NCBI GenBank assembly: GCA_046349875.1
Contig: JAXMBN010000016.1
Location: 62,001 to 126,000 of the forward strand
Length of the DNA stretch: 64,000 nt
Origin: JAXMBN01 sp046349875
GTDB lineage: Bacteria > Planctomycetota > Planctomycetia > Pirellulales > Pirellulaceae
Direction: 5' to 3'
Below the pieces are notes generated by a model that was not told the DNA's origin, did not search any database, and saw only the letters and a list, made by a program, of their open reading frames with translations. Shown here piece after piece: positions 9,038 through 18,672 of this stretch. The translations under genes were made by a program, and so were the position numbers. How positions within the stretch are numbered: position 1 is the first letter of the stretch; each line of letters begins with the position of its first letter.

Positions 9038-10912
9038 ATGCGAATCCCTTGTAGTGTGAACGTATCTTTGCTTCTTCTCGTCGCGGCCATGATCGCTGTG
9101 CCGGGCACATCGTTCGGTCAATCCAATCCTCTCGCCGAACAACGCAAGGAAATCGAACGCATCAAGGATGCTGTCACCGACGCTGGCAAGAAATACAAAT
9201 CGGGCGACTATGATGACGCCGGTAAGATCATTGCCACAGCACAGGAAGATGTCGCAAAACTCCTCCCCAAACTCGACAATCGACTCAAAAAGAACCTCGA
9301 GCCTATCTTGCAGCGAATGGAGTCTGCTCACCAAATGTTGGCGCTTCAAGGAATTGAGATTCCCGCCATGCCATCGATGGATTCGAAGGGCAACGTTGGG
9401 AATGGGAAGGTGAGCTTCGTCAAAGATGTGGCACCGTTCTTGGTGCAACAATGTGGACGATGTCACATCCAAGCCAAGCAAGGTCGCTTCAGCATGGAAA
9501 ATTTTGCTGAACTGATGAAAGGGAACAACGCAGGAGTTGTCATCTTCCCCAAGGATTCGAAAGCGAGCCGCTTGGTGGAAGTGATTGAGTCTGGAGATAT
9601 GCCGCGCGGTGGAGGAAAGGTTTCACCAGAGAACTTGGCGAAGCTCAAGACTTGGATCGATGAAGGAGCCGTTTTTGATGGAGCAGACGCCACTGCAAGG
9701 TTGCCAACATTGGTGCAAGGAGCGAATGGTGGCGCTCCCATGCCCGAAGAAAAGTTGGAAACAACCAAGCCCATGGGGAAAGAAACCGTTCGCTTTGCAA
9801 GGGACATAGCGCCAATCCTCTTAGCCAATTGCAAAGGTTGCCATATCGATGCGCAGCGAGTTCAAGGTGGACTCAACATGAACACCTTCACTCAATTGCT
9901 TCGCGGTGGCGATAGCGGTCCCATGATCGACACCAAGAATCCAGCGGCAAGCCTGCTCATCAAGAAACTCAAAGGGGAAGCGGGTCAGCGGATGCCTGCG
10001 GGCGGTCGGCCGGCATTGTCGAGTGACCAGATTGCTCTGATTCAAAAATGGATTGAAGAGAAAGCAACCTTTGATGGAGAAAGCCCTGATGCGCGATTAG
10101 CGACGACGGTCGATATTGCTTGGGCCAAAGCCGCGACCGATCAAGAACTGCGAGATCGCCGTCGCGAGCAAAGCAAGAAGCAATGGAATCTGGTCGCGCC
10201 CAAGGTCAAGCCACAAGAGGTGACCGATGACGAATATCAAATACTGACCGACGCAGGAGAAGAGGACGCCAAGCTTCTTTTGACATTGGTACAAGAAGCG
10301 GGTACCACCGTTCGCAAACAGATGAAATTGGGTACCAATGAACCGATCGTACGAGGTGGAGTGACCATCTTTGGGTTTGCGAAGCGCTACGACTACGGCG
10401 AATTTGGAAAAATGGCCGAGAATCGAACCTTGCCTTCCGAATGGTCTGGGCACTGGCGTAAGCAAACCGTTGACGCCTATGCCGTTCTCCATTTTGACCC
10501 GACGGACAAAGTGAAAACCAAATCGATTTTGGTGCAATTGATCTCGAGCTTGCATGTGGGTTCGATGCCGGGTGTACCTCAGTGGTTCGGAGATGGAGTA
10601 GGGCGTAGTGTCGTGGCGATGACCATGGCCAATGAAGATCCCCGGGTCAAAGAGTGGATTGGGCAATTGCCGACGGTCTCGACTCGGATCAAGAATCCGA
10701 AAGATTTGCTGGATGGGAAACTTGGAGAAGAAGACGCTGCCTTGACAGGATTCGCGTTAGTGCGGACGATTTCAACAGGAAACAGTAAGAGACAATATGA
10801 ATCGCTCCTGCGTTTTCTTCGCAATGGCACTTCGTTCGATGAAGCCTTTAGCAAGTCCTTCATGCCACAAGAGCTATTCGTGCGGAAATGGTTGGGGCTC
10901 AACTCCAAGTGA
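9038..10912 (+). CDS. Exported protein with two planctomycete cytochrome c-like motifs
   Basis: A 624-residue exported protein. Residues 1-28 are a signal peptide (LLLLVAAMIA, cut after SFGQ). A charged helical segment (30-105) is followed by two copies of a PSCyt module: CGRCH at 139-143 and CKGCH at 265-269. Each is embedded in the family context VAPFL... and IAPILLANC..., and ends MPRGGGK.../MPAGGRP... before an LKTWIDEGA-type helix. Covalent haem attachment is expected from CxxCH, but the partners and redox role are unknown. The C-terminal 240 residues contain YAVLHFDP and QWFGDGVGR and resemble no domain I can name. The ATG at 9038 is chosen because it gives a clean signal peptide. An in-frame opening at 8897 overlaps the kinase. 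Confidence 0.85.
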   Translation: MRIPCSVNVSLLLLVAAMIAVPGTSFGQSNPLAEQRKEIERIKDAVTDAGKKYKSGDYDDAGKIIATAQEDVAKLLPKLDNRLKKNLEPILQRMESAHQMLALQGIEIPAMPSMDSKGNVGNGKVSFVKDVAPFLVQQCGRCHIQAKQGRFSMENFAELMKGNNAGVVIFPKDSKASRLVEVIESGDMPRGGGKVSPENLAKLKTWIDEGAVFDGADATARLPTLVQGANGGAPMPEEKLETTKPMGKETVRFARDIAPILLANCKGCHIDAQRVQGGLNMNTFTQLLRGGDSGPMIDTKNPAASLLIKKLKGEAGQRMPAGGRPALSSDQIALIQKWIEEKATFDGESPDARLATTVDIAWAKAATDQELRDRRREQSKKQWNLVAPKVKPQEVTDDEYQILTDAGEEDAKLLLTLVQEAGTTVRKQMKLGTNEPIVRGGVTIFGFAKRYDYGEFGKMAENRTLPSEWSGHWRKQTVDAYAVLHFDPTDKVKTKSILVQLISSLHVGSMPGVPQWFGDGVGRSVVAMTMANEDPRVKEWIGQLPTVSTRIKNPKDLLDGKLGEEDAALTGFALVRTISTGNSKRQYESLLRFLRNGTSFDEAFSKSFMPQELFVRKWLGLNSK

Positions 10913-10921
10913 TGAGCGTTT

Positions 10922-11908
10922 GTGACAAGAACAACTCTTGAGTCTCGATGGCCTAGCGATTTTCTTCATGGCGAGCCGAATGAGCCGCCCGACGTCCCCA
11001 AGGCGAATGGATCTCATCGCCGCAAGCGTCTGCTTCTTTGGCTATTCGTGTTTACCTTTCTTTCGACAGCTTGGGTGGGAACGACCGCTTGGTCTCCCAC
11101 CATCGTCATGCTGACCGCGTGGTCCGACGGTTCGTTGCATGTGATGCGATGCTTGATCTTGGAGAATGGTTGGGCAGCGATATTGTTTGCCGTCAGTCTG
11201 TTGGCGATTTTGACGGCCCATGAGTTGGGTCACTATTTTATGACTCGCTATTATGGCATTCCTGCCACGCCTCCTATCTTCATTCCCTTTCCATTCCATC
11301 CGATTGGAACCTGTGGAGCCCTCATTGCGATGGAAGGTGGTAACGCAGATCGCAAGCAGATGTTCGATATTGGAATTGCAGGGCCATTGGCCGGGTTGGT
11401 TGTAGCGATCCCGATTTTGTTTGCTGGTTTCTACACCAATATTGAACCTTCGTATTCGCCTCAGGAAAGCTTTCGACTCGGCCAACCTCTATTGATTCAA
11501 CTGCTTGCCGATTGGCTTCAGTTATCGTCGTTTCAAAGCGGTGAAGCATTGGTCAATACTCGACTCAATCCATTCATCATGGCGGCATGGGCTGGGCTTC
11601 TGGTCACGGGGCTCAACATGATGCCGATGAGTCAATTGGATGGAGGCCACGTTACATTTGGGTTGCTCGGCAAACATGCGATCTATGTTGCCTACGCAGC
11701 ATTTGCCTCTTGCATTGCTTTCATGGTCGTGTACCAGCAGTATTCTTTCGCCTTGATGCTCGGACTGGTGTTGCTGATCGGTTTGCGTCATCCACCGAGT
11801 CGAAATGACGACGTCACCTTGGGTTGGTTCCGTCACGTTTTGGGATGGGCTAGTTTATCGTTGCCGATCCTTTGCATCCCGATCGAACCCTTTGCCTTCT
11901 TATTCTGA
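10922..11908 (+). CDS. Site-2 protease-like M50 membrane metallopeptidase
   Basis: A 328-residue integral membrane zinc protease. The zinc site HELGH is at 100-104 in a hydrophobic helix, and the third ligand motif LDGGH at 239-243 is preceded by GLNMMPMSQ, as in the EcsP/S2P-type M50 family. The GIAGPLAGL segment at about 150-159 is the usual glycine-rich loop after the first catalytic helix. There is no PDZ domain, unlike RseP. The N-terminal 33 residues are polar and basic, so the first helix starts at about 36. The start shown is a GTG ten bases after the previous stop, and no better ATG is available before the first helix. It may process membrane regulators. The substrate is unknown. Confidence 0.85.
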   Translation: MTRTTLESRWPSDFLHGEPNEPPDVPKANGSHRRKRLLLWLFVFTFLSTAWVGTTAWSPTIVMLTAWSDGSLHVMRCLILENGWAAILFAVSLLAILTAHELGHYFMTRYYGIPATPPIFIPFPFHPIGTCGALIAMEGGNADRKQMFDIGIAGPLAGLVVAIPILFAGFYTNIEPSYSPQESFRLGQPLLIQLLADWLQLSSFQSGEALVNTRLNPFIMAAWAGLLVTGLNMMPMSQLDGGHVTFGLLGKHAIYVAYAAFASCIAFMVVYQQYSFALMLGLVLLIGLRHPPSRNDDVTLGWFRHVLGWASLSLPILCIPIEPFAFLF

Positions 11909-11921
11909 GAGGAGATCGATC

Positions 11922-12455
11922 ATGAAGCATGATGTCCTGGCTACTCGTTCCTATCTTATTTTCGTCGATGACATCTACGAAGACATGGAGCTTTGGTATC
12001 CAAGGTATCGTTTGGAAGAAGCGGGAGCCAAAGTGGTTCTTGCAGGCCCCGAAGCGGACGAACGATATGAAGGCAAGAATGGCTATCCTTGCAAGTCGCA
12101 CGTTGCGATCGACACGGTCAACAGCGTGGACTTCGATGGAGTGATCCTTCCAGGAGGATTTATGCCGGACAAGTTGCGTCGCGATCCCAATGTTCTAAGG
12201 CTCATTCGCGAATTTGATGCAGCTCGCAAACCCATCGCAGCCATTTGCCATGGAGGATGGATGGCGATTTCGGCCGGAGTCTATCGCAATGTTCGCGTCA
12301 CTGGATCGTTAGGGATTAAAGACGATCTGGTCAACGCGGGCGCGATCTGGGAGGATGCTCCCGTCGTGGTCGATCGCCATTTCATATCCAGTCGCAAACC
12401 AGATGATTTACCCCTGTTCTGTCGAGCCTTCATCGATGTCGCCTGTTCGCACTAA
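11922..12455 (+). CDS. DJ-1/PfpI-family protein (type 1 glutamine amidotransferase-like)
   Basis: A 177-residue single-domain protein with the DJ-1/PfpI fold. The strand VDDIYEDMELWYPRYRLEEAG carries the conserved Glu. The nucleophile elbow is AICHGGW with Cys109 and His110, and VDFDGVILPGG precedes it. Family members act as glyoxalase III, protein deglycase or chaperone-like proteins, and sequence alone does not separate these. The N-terminus and the missing insert make it closer to the PfpI side of the family. The start is marked by GAGAGGAGATCG directly before the ATG at 11922. It is 13 bases downstream of the M50 gene and probably cotranscribed with it. Confidence 0.87.
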   Translation: MKHDVLATRSYLIFVDDIYEDMELWYPRYRLEEAGAKVVLAGPEADERYEGKNGYPCKSHVAIDTVNSVDFDGVILPGGFMPDKLRRDPNVLRLIREFDAARKPIAAICHGGWMAISAGVYRNVRVTGSLGIKDDLVNAGAIWEDAPVVVDRHFISSRKPDDLPLFCRAFIDVACSH

Positions 12456-12482
12456 GATCGATGAGCTTCCCGCTCACCAATA

Positions 12483-12516
12483 AAAAAAGGCCCGGTCGTT
12501 GGACCGGGCCTTTTTT
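12483..12516. terminator. Strong bidirectional intrinsic terminator
   Basis: Arms GGCCCGGTC (12489-12497) and GACCGGGCC (12502-12510) with loop GTTG are flanked by an A tract on the left and TTTTTT on the right. It therefore ends both the plus-strand PfpI transcript and the minus-strand barrel-protein transcript, which converge here. Confidence 0.93.
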
Positions 12517-12536
12517 CGTTTTGATTAGTATTTGGA

Positions 12537-14108
12537 CTACCAGGTGTATTCAGCACCGACGGTGAATCCAGAGTAGGCCACTTCGCCATCGTTGTTGACC
12601 GTAAGGGTCCGACCTCGGTTGGGCAGGTTCTGCAAGAGAGCTGCTGGAGGCGTGGCATTGAAGTTTTCAGGTGCCAAGGCAACGTTGTCGATGTAGATGT
12701 ATTGGTACGATCCACGAAGAGTCCACGAGTAGCTGAGGCGATACACAGCCATAGCGGAGATCTGTCCGAGGTAAGCAGTCCGACCATCCGAAGCTCGTTC
12801 GCGAAGATTGCTGATCGAGTTCGAGTTGATGTGCGAAGCTACTTCTGCGTGGTTACCCATCACAGCACCCTTGGTTTCAACACCGACGTTGACACCAGGC
12901 ACAACGTTGAGCCATAGGTCACCACCGAGCTGAACACCAACCAAGTCGTTAGTTACCTTGGTAGCGTAGTCGAAGAAGCGTGGTCCGTTGGAGGCGAAGG
13001 TATCGTTGTTTTCACCTCGAGCTGAGAATTGCATTCTTTCGCCGAGATCAAAATATCGGAGACCAGCCAACCATGAACCTTGGAAGTAACCGTAGTCACC
13101 AACCCAACGGCTTCGCAAGTTCACTTCACCGTTGTTGATGCGGGAAGTGTAGTTCAAGCTATGTCGGAAAGATCGGTCTGGATCATCGAATCCGTTGATT
13201 GGATCCGTTCCGAACGCACTCATGAACGAGAACAGCGTTGGCGAGTTCGCAGGAGTGCTAGTCGCAGCTGCGTTCACATCCCATTTGTTCAATCCAAAGT
13301 AGACTACTTCGACGTTGCGAGCAGGGCCAACTTGGACGTTACCAATCAACGACAAACCAGCGCGGAATCGATCGAGATCCACAGAGTCACTGGTGAGTAC
13401 GAAGTTATTGGTACCAGCACCTTGGGAGCTAAAATTGAAGATCCCAGGTCCCTTGGATCGTTCGAAGGCAGTTGCTTCCGCAACGACATCGAACCATCGT
13501 TGATTTTTCAAACCACCTTCACCGTAAGGACGAAGGTGAGATAGTGCATTGCGAGCTCGGCCTCGGAAGAGAAGACCCAAGCCCCATCCACAGCGTGGAC
13601 ATCCTGCATAGCCGCAATGGGGACAGCTAGGGGAACTGGTGGCCTCGGCAAAATCATTGCAGCAAGGTCCCATTCCAAACTGACCGCATTCGGGTCCGCA
13701 TCCACGGCCGAAATGGAAGAGGCGTCGACCTGGACCGCAGTCCATGCAGCCATCACCGCATGCACCACCGCAGTTCGATCCGCAAGCTCCACCGCAGCCA
13801 CCGGGGCCGCAAGCTCCACCACAATCGCCACTGCAACCACCAGGCCCGCACGCTCCATCGCAGGAAGCGTTGCTGCAGCCAGCGTTGTCGCAAGATGCGA
13901 GACTTACATATCCACCTGAACCATCCAGGTAACCCGCGGTCGAAGCCGCAGGAGCTGGCGATCCAGCGTACGCAGCCGAGCGTACAGGGGAACCCATCGT
14001 GGATGGCATTCCGGGCGCACTCAGTCCCTGAGCCTGAACCTGGCTAGCGCCGGAGGCTGCAATAAGCCCTACTGAGAGCGCTTTTGTCCAACAGTTGAGC
14101 AACTTCAT
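12537..14108 (-). CDS. Cys/Gly-rich BBP7-like outer-membrane beta-barrel protein
   Basis: A 523-residue exported protein. Residues 1-27 are a signal peptide ending QVQA. Residues 28-70 are Ala/Gly/Ser/Pro-rich. Residues 73-173 hold 21 cysteines, mostly spaced by three or four residues as CGGACGPGGC-like repeats, then CPHCGYAGCPRCG. From about 200 to the end, alternating aromatic/polar strands look like an outer-membrane barrel: FDVVAEATAFERSKG at the start, LAGLRYFDLGE inside, and a terminal GAEYTW with a final aromatic residue. This matches planctomycete BBP7-type proteins. The start at 14108 is preferred because GGAG lies nine bases upstream. An ATG at 14117 abuts the same GGAG. The frame remains open to 14495, but that part is not protein-like. 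The Cys region may be cross-linked or bind metal (inference). Confidence 0.82.
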   Translation of the reverse strand: MKLLNCWTKALSVGLIAASGASQVQAQGLSAPGMPSTMGSPVRSAAYAGSPAPAASTAGYLDGSGGYVSLASCDNAGCSNASCDGACGPGGCSGDCGGACGPGGCGGACGSNCGGACGDGCMDCGPGRRLFHFGRGCGPECGQFGMGPCCNDFAEATSSPSCPHCGYAGCPRCGWGLGLLFRGRARNALSHLRPYGEGGLKNQRWFDVVAEATAFERSKGPGIFNFSSQGAGTNNFVLTSDSVDLDRFRAGLSLIGNVQVGPARNVEVVYFGLNKWDVNAAATSTPANSPTLFSFMSAFGTDPINGFDDPDRSFRHSLNYTSRINNGEVNLRSRWVGDYGYFQGSWLAGLRYFDLGERMQFSARGENNDTFASNGPRFFDYATKVTNDLVGVQLGGDLWLNVVPGVNVGVETKGAVMGNHAEVASHINSNSISNLRERASDGRTAYLGQISAMAVYRLSYSWTLRGSYQYIYIDNVALAPENFNATPPAALLQNLPNRGRTLTVNNDGEVAYSGFTVGAEYTW

Positions 14109-14601
14109 TCGATTCATCTCCAGCGGCACCTTGGCACCTAATCGCTTCCAGGCGTCAACTCGCCATCCCCCCTCGATCATCCATGGATGGCTGGCCGATC
14201 GAAATTGCGAACCCAGTTGGGATCCGCGCCGGCTCGGAACTCCAACGCTTGCAGCGAGGACGTGGTGGCCAAGCCCGACGCTCGCTGCAAATTTTGGAAT
14301 CCCGAGCCGAAGCGGCTCTTTCGCTGGCTCCGGCGTTATTTCGTGAGCATCCAGTAGGATCCTCAAGGCCGTTACAAACGGTACTATCGGCATCACCCTT
14401 TCAAAAAGTTCTCTCAAACAATGGATTTCTTCCCTTTCTCCCGCACACTTTCCCACCCACTGAACAAAGCCCCCCTTCCCATTGGGAGGAATCACCCTTT
14501 CTCAACACAGGCAACAGTCGTTCCGCCTCTTAATCCCAAGCCAACTCTGTGTGCTTCAAATCTAAGCACGATGCACAGTGTCTGCGCATCGTTCTGAGCT
14601 T

Positions 14602-14621
14602 GGGCACACTTCAGTGTGCCC
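14602..14621. repeat. Perfect palindrome with CACACT-NN-AGTGTG core
   Basis: Arms GGGCACACT (14602-14610) and AGTGTGCCC (14613-14621) are separated by TC. The core CACACT-NN-AGTGTG recurs at 52396-52409. There is no T tract beside it, so it is not a typical terminator. It could be a hairpin or an operator-like site. Confidence 0.6.
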
Positions 14622-14876
14622 GTTCCCAATTTGCTTTTTCAAAAATTCCTCGGGAAAACAAGGACTTGAATTTCGTTGGCACAAATTTTTTGCTTTCGGC
14701 ATGCAAGCTGCATTGGCTCAGTGCATCAGACGCTAGTTCAAGAAAGGGGCGATCACCGAACAGAATTGTTCTAACCAAGATAAACGAGTGCCTGTGCCGC
14801 GGTGGTGGTTGTGTGCTGAAGGAGGGAGAGGACTTTCAGCGTGCGGCGTCCCCATCGCGGCACTTTTTATTTCAAG

Positions 14877-14919
14877 CAAAAAGACCTCGCGTTGCCTTAT
14901 GCGACGCGAGGTCTTTTTT
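14877..14919. terminator. Intrinsic terminator downstream of the AsmA-like gene
   Basis: Arms GACCTCGCGT (14883-14892) and ACGCGAGGTC (14904-14913) with an 11-base loop, extended by AAAAA on the left and TTTTTT on the right. It lies about 65 bases beyond the stop of the minus-strand gene 14980-18672 and can work on both strands. Confidence 0.85.
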
Positions 14920-14979
14920 ATTCACCGTAAGTTTCTTAGAACGCAAATGCTTCACGAAGCGGAGCGTTCGCATTGCATG

Positions 14980-17900
14980 CTATTGGCCAGAGGGAAGAAT
15001 CGAAGGAGCGTTCCCACCGTTGTTGGGAAGTATGCCTTGAGGGAAGGGGAGGTTTTGCAAACCTTGTTGCATGGGTCCGAGGATCTTGTTGAATCCCTTT
15101 TCCATTTGCTTTTGCAACATACCCTGAGCTGCCCCTTGAACCGCCTGCGCTGCAAGGTTGCTGATCTTGCTGAAGTCGACTTGCGGTCGTTGCAGCGTTC
15201 CTTGGATGGGCAATTGAATCGATTGATCGGCAAGCGAAGCTAACATCGGTGTCGAATCGATCCAATCTTTTTGAATCGGAATAGCGGCCACCATCTGAAT
15301 CTGTCCATCGATGGCAACCTCACCCGAAGTTTGGATGATCACGTCGCCTGCCGCGAACTGAAGGTTCTTGTGAACGACACGCCCTGAATCAACGGAGAAG
15401 TCGACATTCTGCGCGGGTAGCTGAAGCCAAGTTTCCGAAGCTGTGGCCGATGCAGCCGTCGTTCCTTTTCGAAGAGCCTTGATTTGTTGCGCAACCATCA
15501 CCAATTGATCGGCCAATGGACCAGGACCTACGGTGGCTCCATGCAATTGCAATTGCCCTGCAAAGCGTTGTTGCCGAATGTCAGTAGGAACGATGCGAGC
15601 ATCATCCAGACGAAGACTCAACTTTCCTTGAACCTTGGTGGCTTCGGCAAGTAATGGAGCAACATATTTCAGCCATCCTTGGCACATCATCGGCGTAATG
15701 GCAACATTGTCGAGCACTACTTCGGGAGCCTGAGTGATCACCATCGTATCTTTAGCAAGGTCACCATCGAGATTCCAACGCATAGCACCTTGGCTTACCG
15801 GAATCTCGGTCTTGCTCTTGAAATGGCCATTTTCGATCGTGATGGGGATTTCGGATTTTCCGACTTCGATACCAACAACATTGGCAGCATCCCAGCCGAT
15901 GTTCGTTCTCGCTTGCAGCGAATTAGCCCAACTGCCGGTGGTGCTTGAAACCCAAGTGACTTCGACCGGTTCGGTTCGTTGACCTTGAATCTGTAAATAG
16001 CTACCGATCCATGGACGGAGGCGTTCCGCCACGCGACTCGCGTCATAGCTCATCTGCCCCTTGGCCACCATTTGTGTCTTGTCTTTCGTCGATGCGATGG
16101 TGGTTTGACCTGCATAGGCGAGCCATTCCGTTTGGAACTGAGACTCTGGAAGATCGATCGCTCCCGTAGCGAAGTTGTATCGACCTACCATGGTCGCGCG
16201 GGCCGCGGGTTCGTTCCACAGCAAACTGGGTGTGGCCTTGGCATTGCTGGTGCTTACGAGATTACCTGGGGAACGCGAAGGCGTGGCAGGAACCATTTGC
16301 ACGACGCGCAAGTCTTTGCCATTGGTCTCGAGTTGCCAAGTAAGCGACGTCGTATCGATCGTCCAGTTCATAGCACCTTGCACATCACCTTCAACAAAGG
16401 TGGGAGGAGCAGCCGAGGCTTGCGATTCCATAGAAGCCATCAATCGCTTGGGGTCGATACGAAAGGCAGCCTTTCCTTGTCGACCATTTCCTTGCGGTGC
16501 AGGTGCATCCATGGCAGATATGCCAAACGAACTGGAGGTGACATTGAGCTTATCGACTTGAAGCCGAGCCAACGCTTGCGAGTCCACGCGGCCGGTGAAG
16601 TCACCGATCACTTGAGGCTCTTGAAAGACCATTCCGTTGGTGCGGACCATCAAAGGCTGTGCGCTGAAATTCGCTGAAAGAACTTCGACGTGCCGCATGT
16701 CCATTTGGCCTTTGGCCTCGAATCGACAACGACCACCGAGATCCATTCCGGGATCAACCCCCGCAAACATCTGTCCACGTTTTTGCCACGCACCCAAATC
16801 ACCCTTCATTTCAAGAGCAATGCCCGCCGGCGGCAAGGGCTGCATTCCAGTGGGCATCGCGACCAAGGAGATCGGGTCGAGAACTTTCACCAACAAGGAT
16901 TCTTCGGCGCTGGTAAAGTTAACCTGCGCGCGATCGATTTGTGAAATGGCGTTGTTTGTAATCCGTCCCAAGACTTCAAAGGCACCATTCCATGCAGGCT
17001 CATTCAACGCACCCGCAGGTAGGCCAATATTCATGGGCGAGGTCACTACGGTTCCATTGAGCAACAATCGTTGATTGGCATCTTGGCTCCACTTGGCATT
17101 GCAGGTGGCGTTTCCAGAAAGTTTGGAGAATGGCAACACAAACCAAGTGGAAAGGCGCTGTTGCATTTTGTCGAGATCGACCTGCGCTTTCACTTCACCC
17201 CCTTGCAAACTTCCAACGCCATTGAGCTCACAGAACTCGGCTAGACATTTGGCGCTGAACTGTGGAGGCGCATTCGGTTGGGAACCTGGCTGAATACTGA
17301 GTTCCAATCCCAAAGCATCTTTCCAATTGACCGTCGTTCCATTGACGTTGGCTACAAGATCGCCAAGCTTGACGGAATACTGCCCGATGGGAGTTTGTCC
17401 ATTTTGCATTTTCTGCATCGCATGCATCGAGGCCTTTCCAGCAAGCAGTTGAGTCTGTTCTTGCATGGTAATCAACCCAGGCATTGCCTTGACCAGTTGA
17501 GCCATGTCGATCGTTCCCTGCATATCCAGTTCGGCGCGATCGATCCAAGGCTGCATCGCCGTGGGCATAGGAACAGGCAAGGGCAGGGCGATGTTTCCAG
17601 CCATGTCGCCAACATCACACACCATCCGCGCTCGCTCGGCCACAACGCGATCAGGGCTAAAGGTAATCTTGCCGTTGGCCACGAGTTGTTGCATGGATGC
17701 AGGTTTCGCGCCAACCAAAGTCGGTGCGATCATTTGCAATTGTTCGACTTTGGCCTCGGTTATATTCGCGATCCAACTCGATGGCGTCAGCATGGTCATG
17801 TCGGCCTGCAAGGATGCCTTCCCTTGAATCCTCTCGAATGGAAGTTCAGGCATACGACGCTTGGCAAGCCCCAGCAATTGCAATGGAAACTGTTTTAGAT

Positions 17901-18672
17901 TGGAAGCGATGCGAATGGGTTGCGAGGCATTCGCTCCTGCATTCACTTGGACCGCATCTGTGGAAGGCTCTAACCGCATGGCAAATTCACAGATGCCATC
18001 GGTGGATGCCGCTTGACCAGCACGCATCATCGGCTGGATCATGCCCGCCGCTGTCACCATGGGTATCGGTTGCTTCTCCGATGGAAGCGGAACGTTGGCG
18101 CTTTGAACGCGTACTTCCCATGCTTGAAGATCGACGGTATCCAATAGCTTGACGATGGCATTTTCGATTTGAACATTTCCGGTGATTGCACTTCCGGACG
18201 ACGAAGCGCCGGAACTGCTGCCTTGCATCAGAGGCCGAATCGCCTCTTCGATATTGGTGGTTCCTGGCTGGACATCGACCTGCACCACCGAATCTTTGAT
18301 GGTGATGGTTCCGACGTTCTTGGAGTTCATTGCAAACCCCAGCAAACCTTTATCGGTCTGAATCGATCCAACCTGGACGAGAGCGCTGCCGCGCTCGTCT
18401 AACAAACGCACTCCCTCCAGTCGTACGGGTGAAAACCAACTGACTTGAATGCGATCGAGATCGATTCGATTGGGTGCGATTCCTGCGTATCGATTGGCCA
18501 TCGAAACCACGAAGGATCGATTGGATGCCACGTACGGAACACCGATGGCAACTCCCAACAATCCCACCATGCAAAGCGCCAATAAGATGTAGCGTTTCTT
18601 GAAGCGACGCTTCTTTCTCCGCGGAGGATGCGCAAAATCTTCATCATGTCGAAAACGAGCTTGGCGACCCAT
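14980..18672 (-). CDS. Large AsmA-like membrane-anchored protein
   Basis: A 1230-residue protein. A basic cytoplasmic N-terminus (PPRRKKRRFKKR, about 18-29) precedes one membrane helix (about 30-50). A very long extracytoplasmic part then follows, rich in short beta-strands with repeated 'GxxxMxxxxxxxxG' and 'VNFTSAEES'-type segments. The opening after the helix (NRIDLDRIQVSWFSPVRLEGVRL) and the closing part (VAAIPIQKDWIDS, LQRPQVDFSKI) resemble the AsmA/TamB superfamily. Its members bridge the periplasm and move or organise lipids. A Pro/Gln/Gly-rich tail ends the protein. The start at 18672 is preferred over the open frame to 18810 because it places the basic stretch and helix normally, with AGGGAAG upstream. 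It is divergent from transketolase. Confidence 0.75.
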   Translation of the reverse strand: MGRQARFRHDEDFAHPPRRKKRRFKKRYILLALCMVGLLGVAIGVPYVASNRSFVVSMANRYAGIAPNRIDLDRIQVSWFSPVRLEGVRLLDERGSALVQVGSIQTDKGLLGFAMNSKNVGTITIKDSVVQVDVQPGTTNIEEAIRPLMQGSSSGASSSGSAITGNVQIENAIVKLLDTVDLQAWEVRVQSANVPLPSEKQPIPMVTAAGMIQPMMRAGQAASTDGICEFAMRLEPSTDAVQVNAGANASQPIRIASNLKQFPLQLLGLAKRRMPELPFERIQGKASLQADMTMLTPSSWIANITEAKVEQLQMIAPTLVGAKPASMQQLVANGKITFSPDRVVAERARMVCDVGDMAGNIALPLPVPMPTAMQPWIDRAELDMQGTIDMAQLVKAMPGLITMQEQTQLLAGKASMHAMQKMQNGQTPIGQYSVKLGDLVANVNGTTVNWKDALGLELSIQPGSQPNAPPQFSAKCLAEFCELNGVGSLQGGEVKAQVDLDKMQQRLSTWFVLPFSKLSGNATCNAKWSQDANQRLLLNGTVVTSPMNIGLPAGALNEPAWNGAFEVLGRITNNAISQIDRAQVNFTSAEESLLVKVLDPISLVAMPTGMQPLPPAGIALEMKGDLGAWQKRGQMFAGVDPGMDLGGRCRFEAKGQMDMRHVEVLSANFSAQPLMVRTNGMVFQEPQVIGDFTGRVDSQALARLQVDKLNVTSSSFGISAMDAPAPQGNGRQGKAAFRIDPKRLMASMESQASAAPPTFVEGDVQGAMNWTIDTTSLTWQLETNGKDLRVVQMVPATPSRSPGNLVSTSNAKATPSLLWNEPAARATMVGRYNFATGAIDLPESQFQTEWLAYAGQTTIASTKDKTQMVAKGQMSYDASRVAERLRPWIGSYLQIQGQRTEPVEVTWVSSTTGSWANSLQARTNIGWDAANVVGIEVGKSEIPITIENGHFKSKTEIPVSQGAMRWNLDGDLAKDTMVITQAPEVVLDNVAITPMMCQGWLKYVAPLLAEATKVQGKLSLRLDDARIVPTDIRQQRFAGQLQLHGATVGPGPLADQLVMVAQQIKALRKGTTAASATASETWLQLPAQNVDFSVDSGRVVHKNLQFAAGDVIIQTSGEVAIDGQIQMVAAIPIQKDWIDSTPMLASLADQSIQLPIQGTLQRPQVDFSKISNLAAQAVQGAAQGMLQKQMEKGFNKILGPMQQGLQNLPFPQGILPNNGGNAPSILPSGQ

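Larger units (their letters stand above)
14109..14979. other. Long intergenic region between two minus-strand genes
   Basis: About 860 bases without a supported gene. It contains the presumed promoter of the barrel-protein gene near its left side, a short perfect palindrome at 14602-14621 and an intrinsic terminator at 14877-14919. Open frames such as 14549-15040 on the plus strand have no protein-like composition and run into the downstream antisense gene. Confidence 0.6.

Noticed and set aside
14549..15040. Open frame of 163 residues on the plus strand in the 14-15 kb intergenic DNA
   Set aside because: Composition is not protein-like and it runs over the terminator at 14877-14919 and into the antisense gene. 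No ribosome site or relatives-like motifs.
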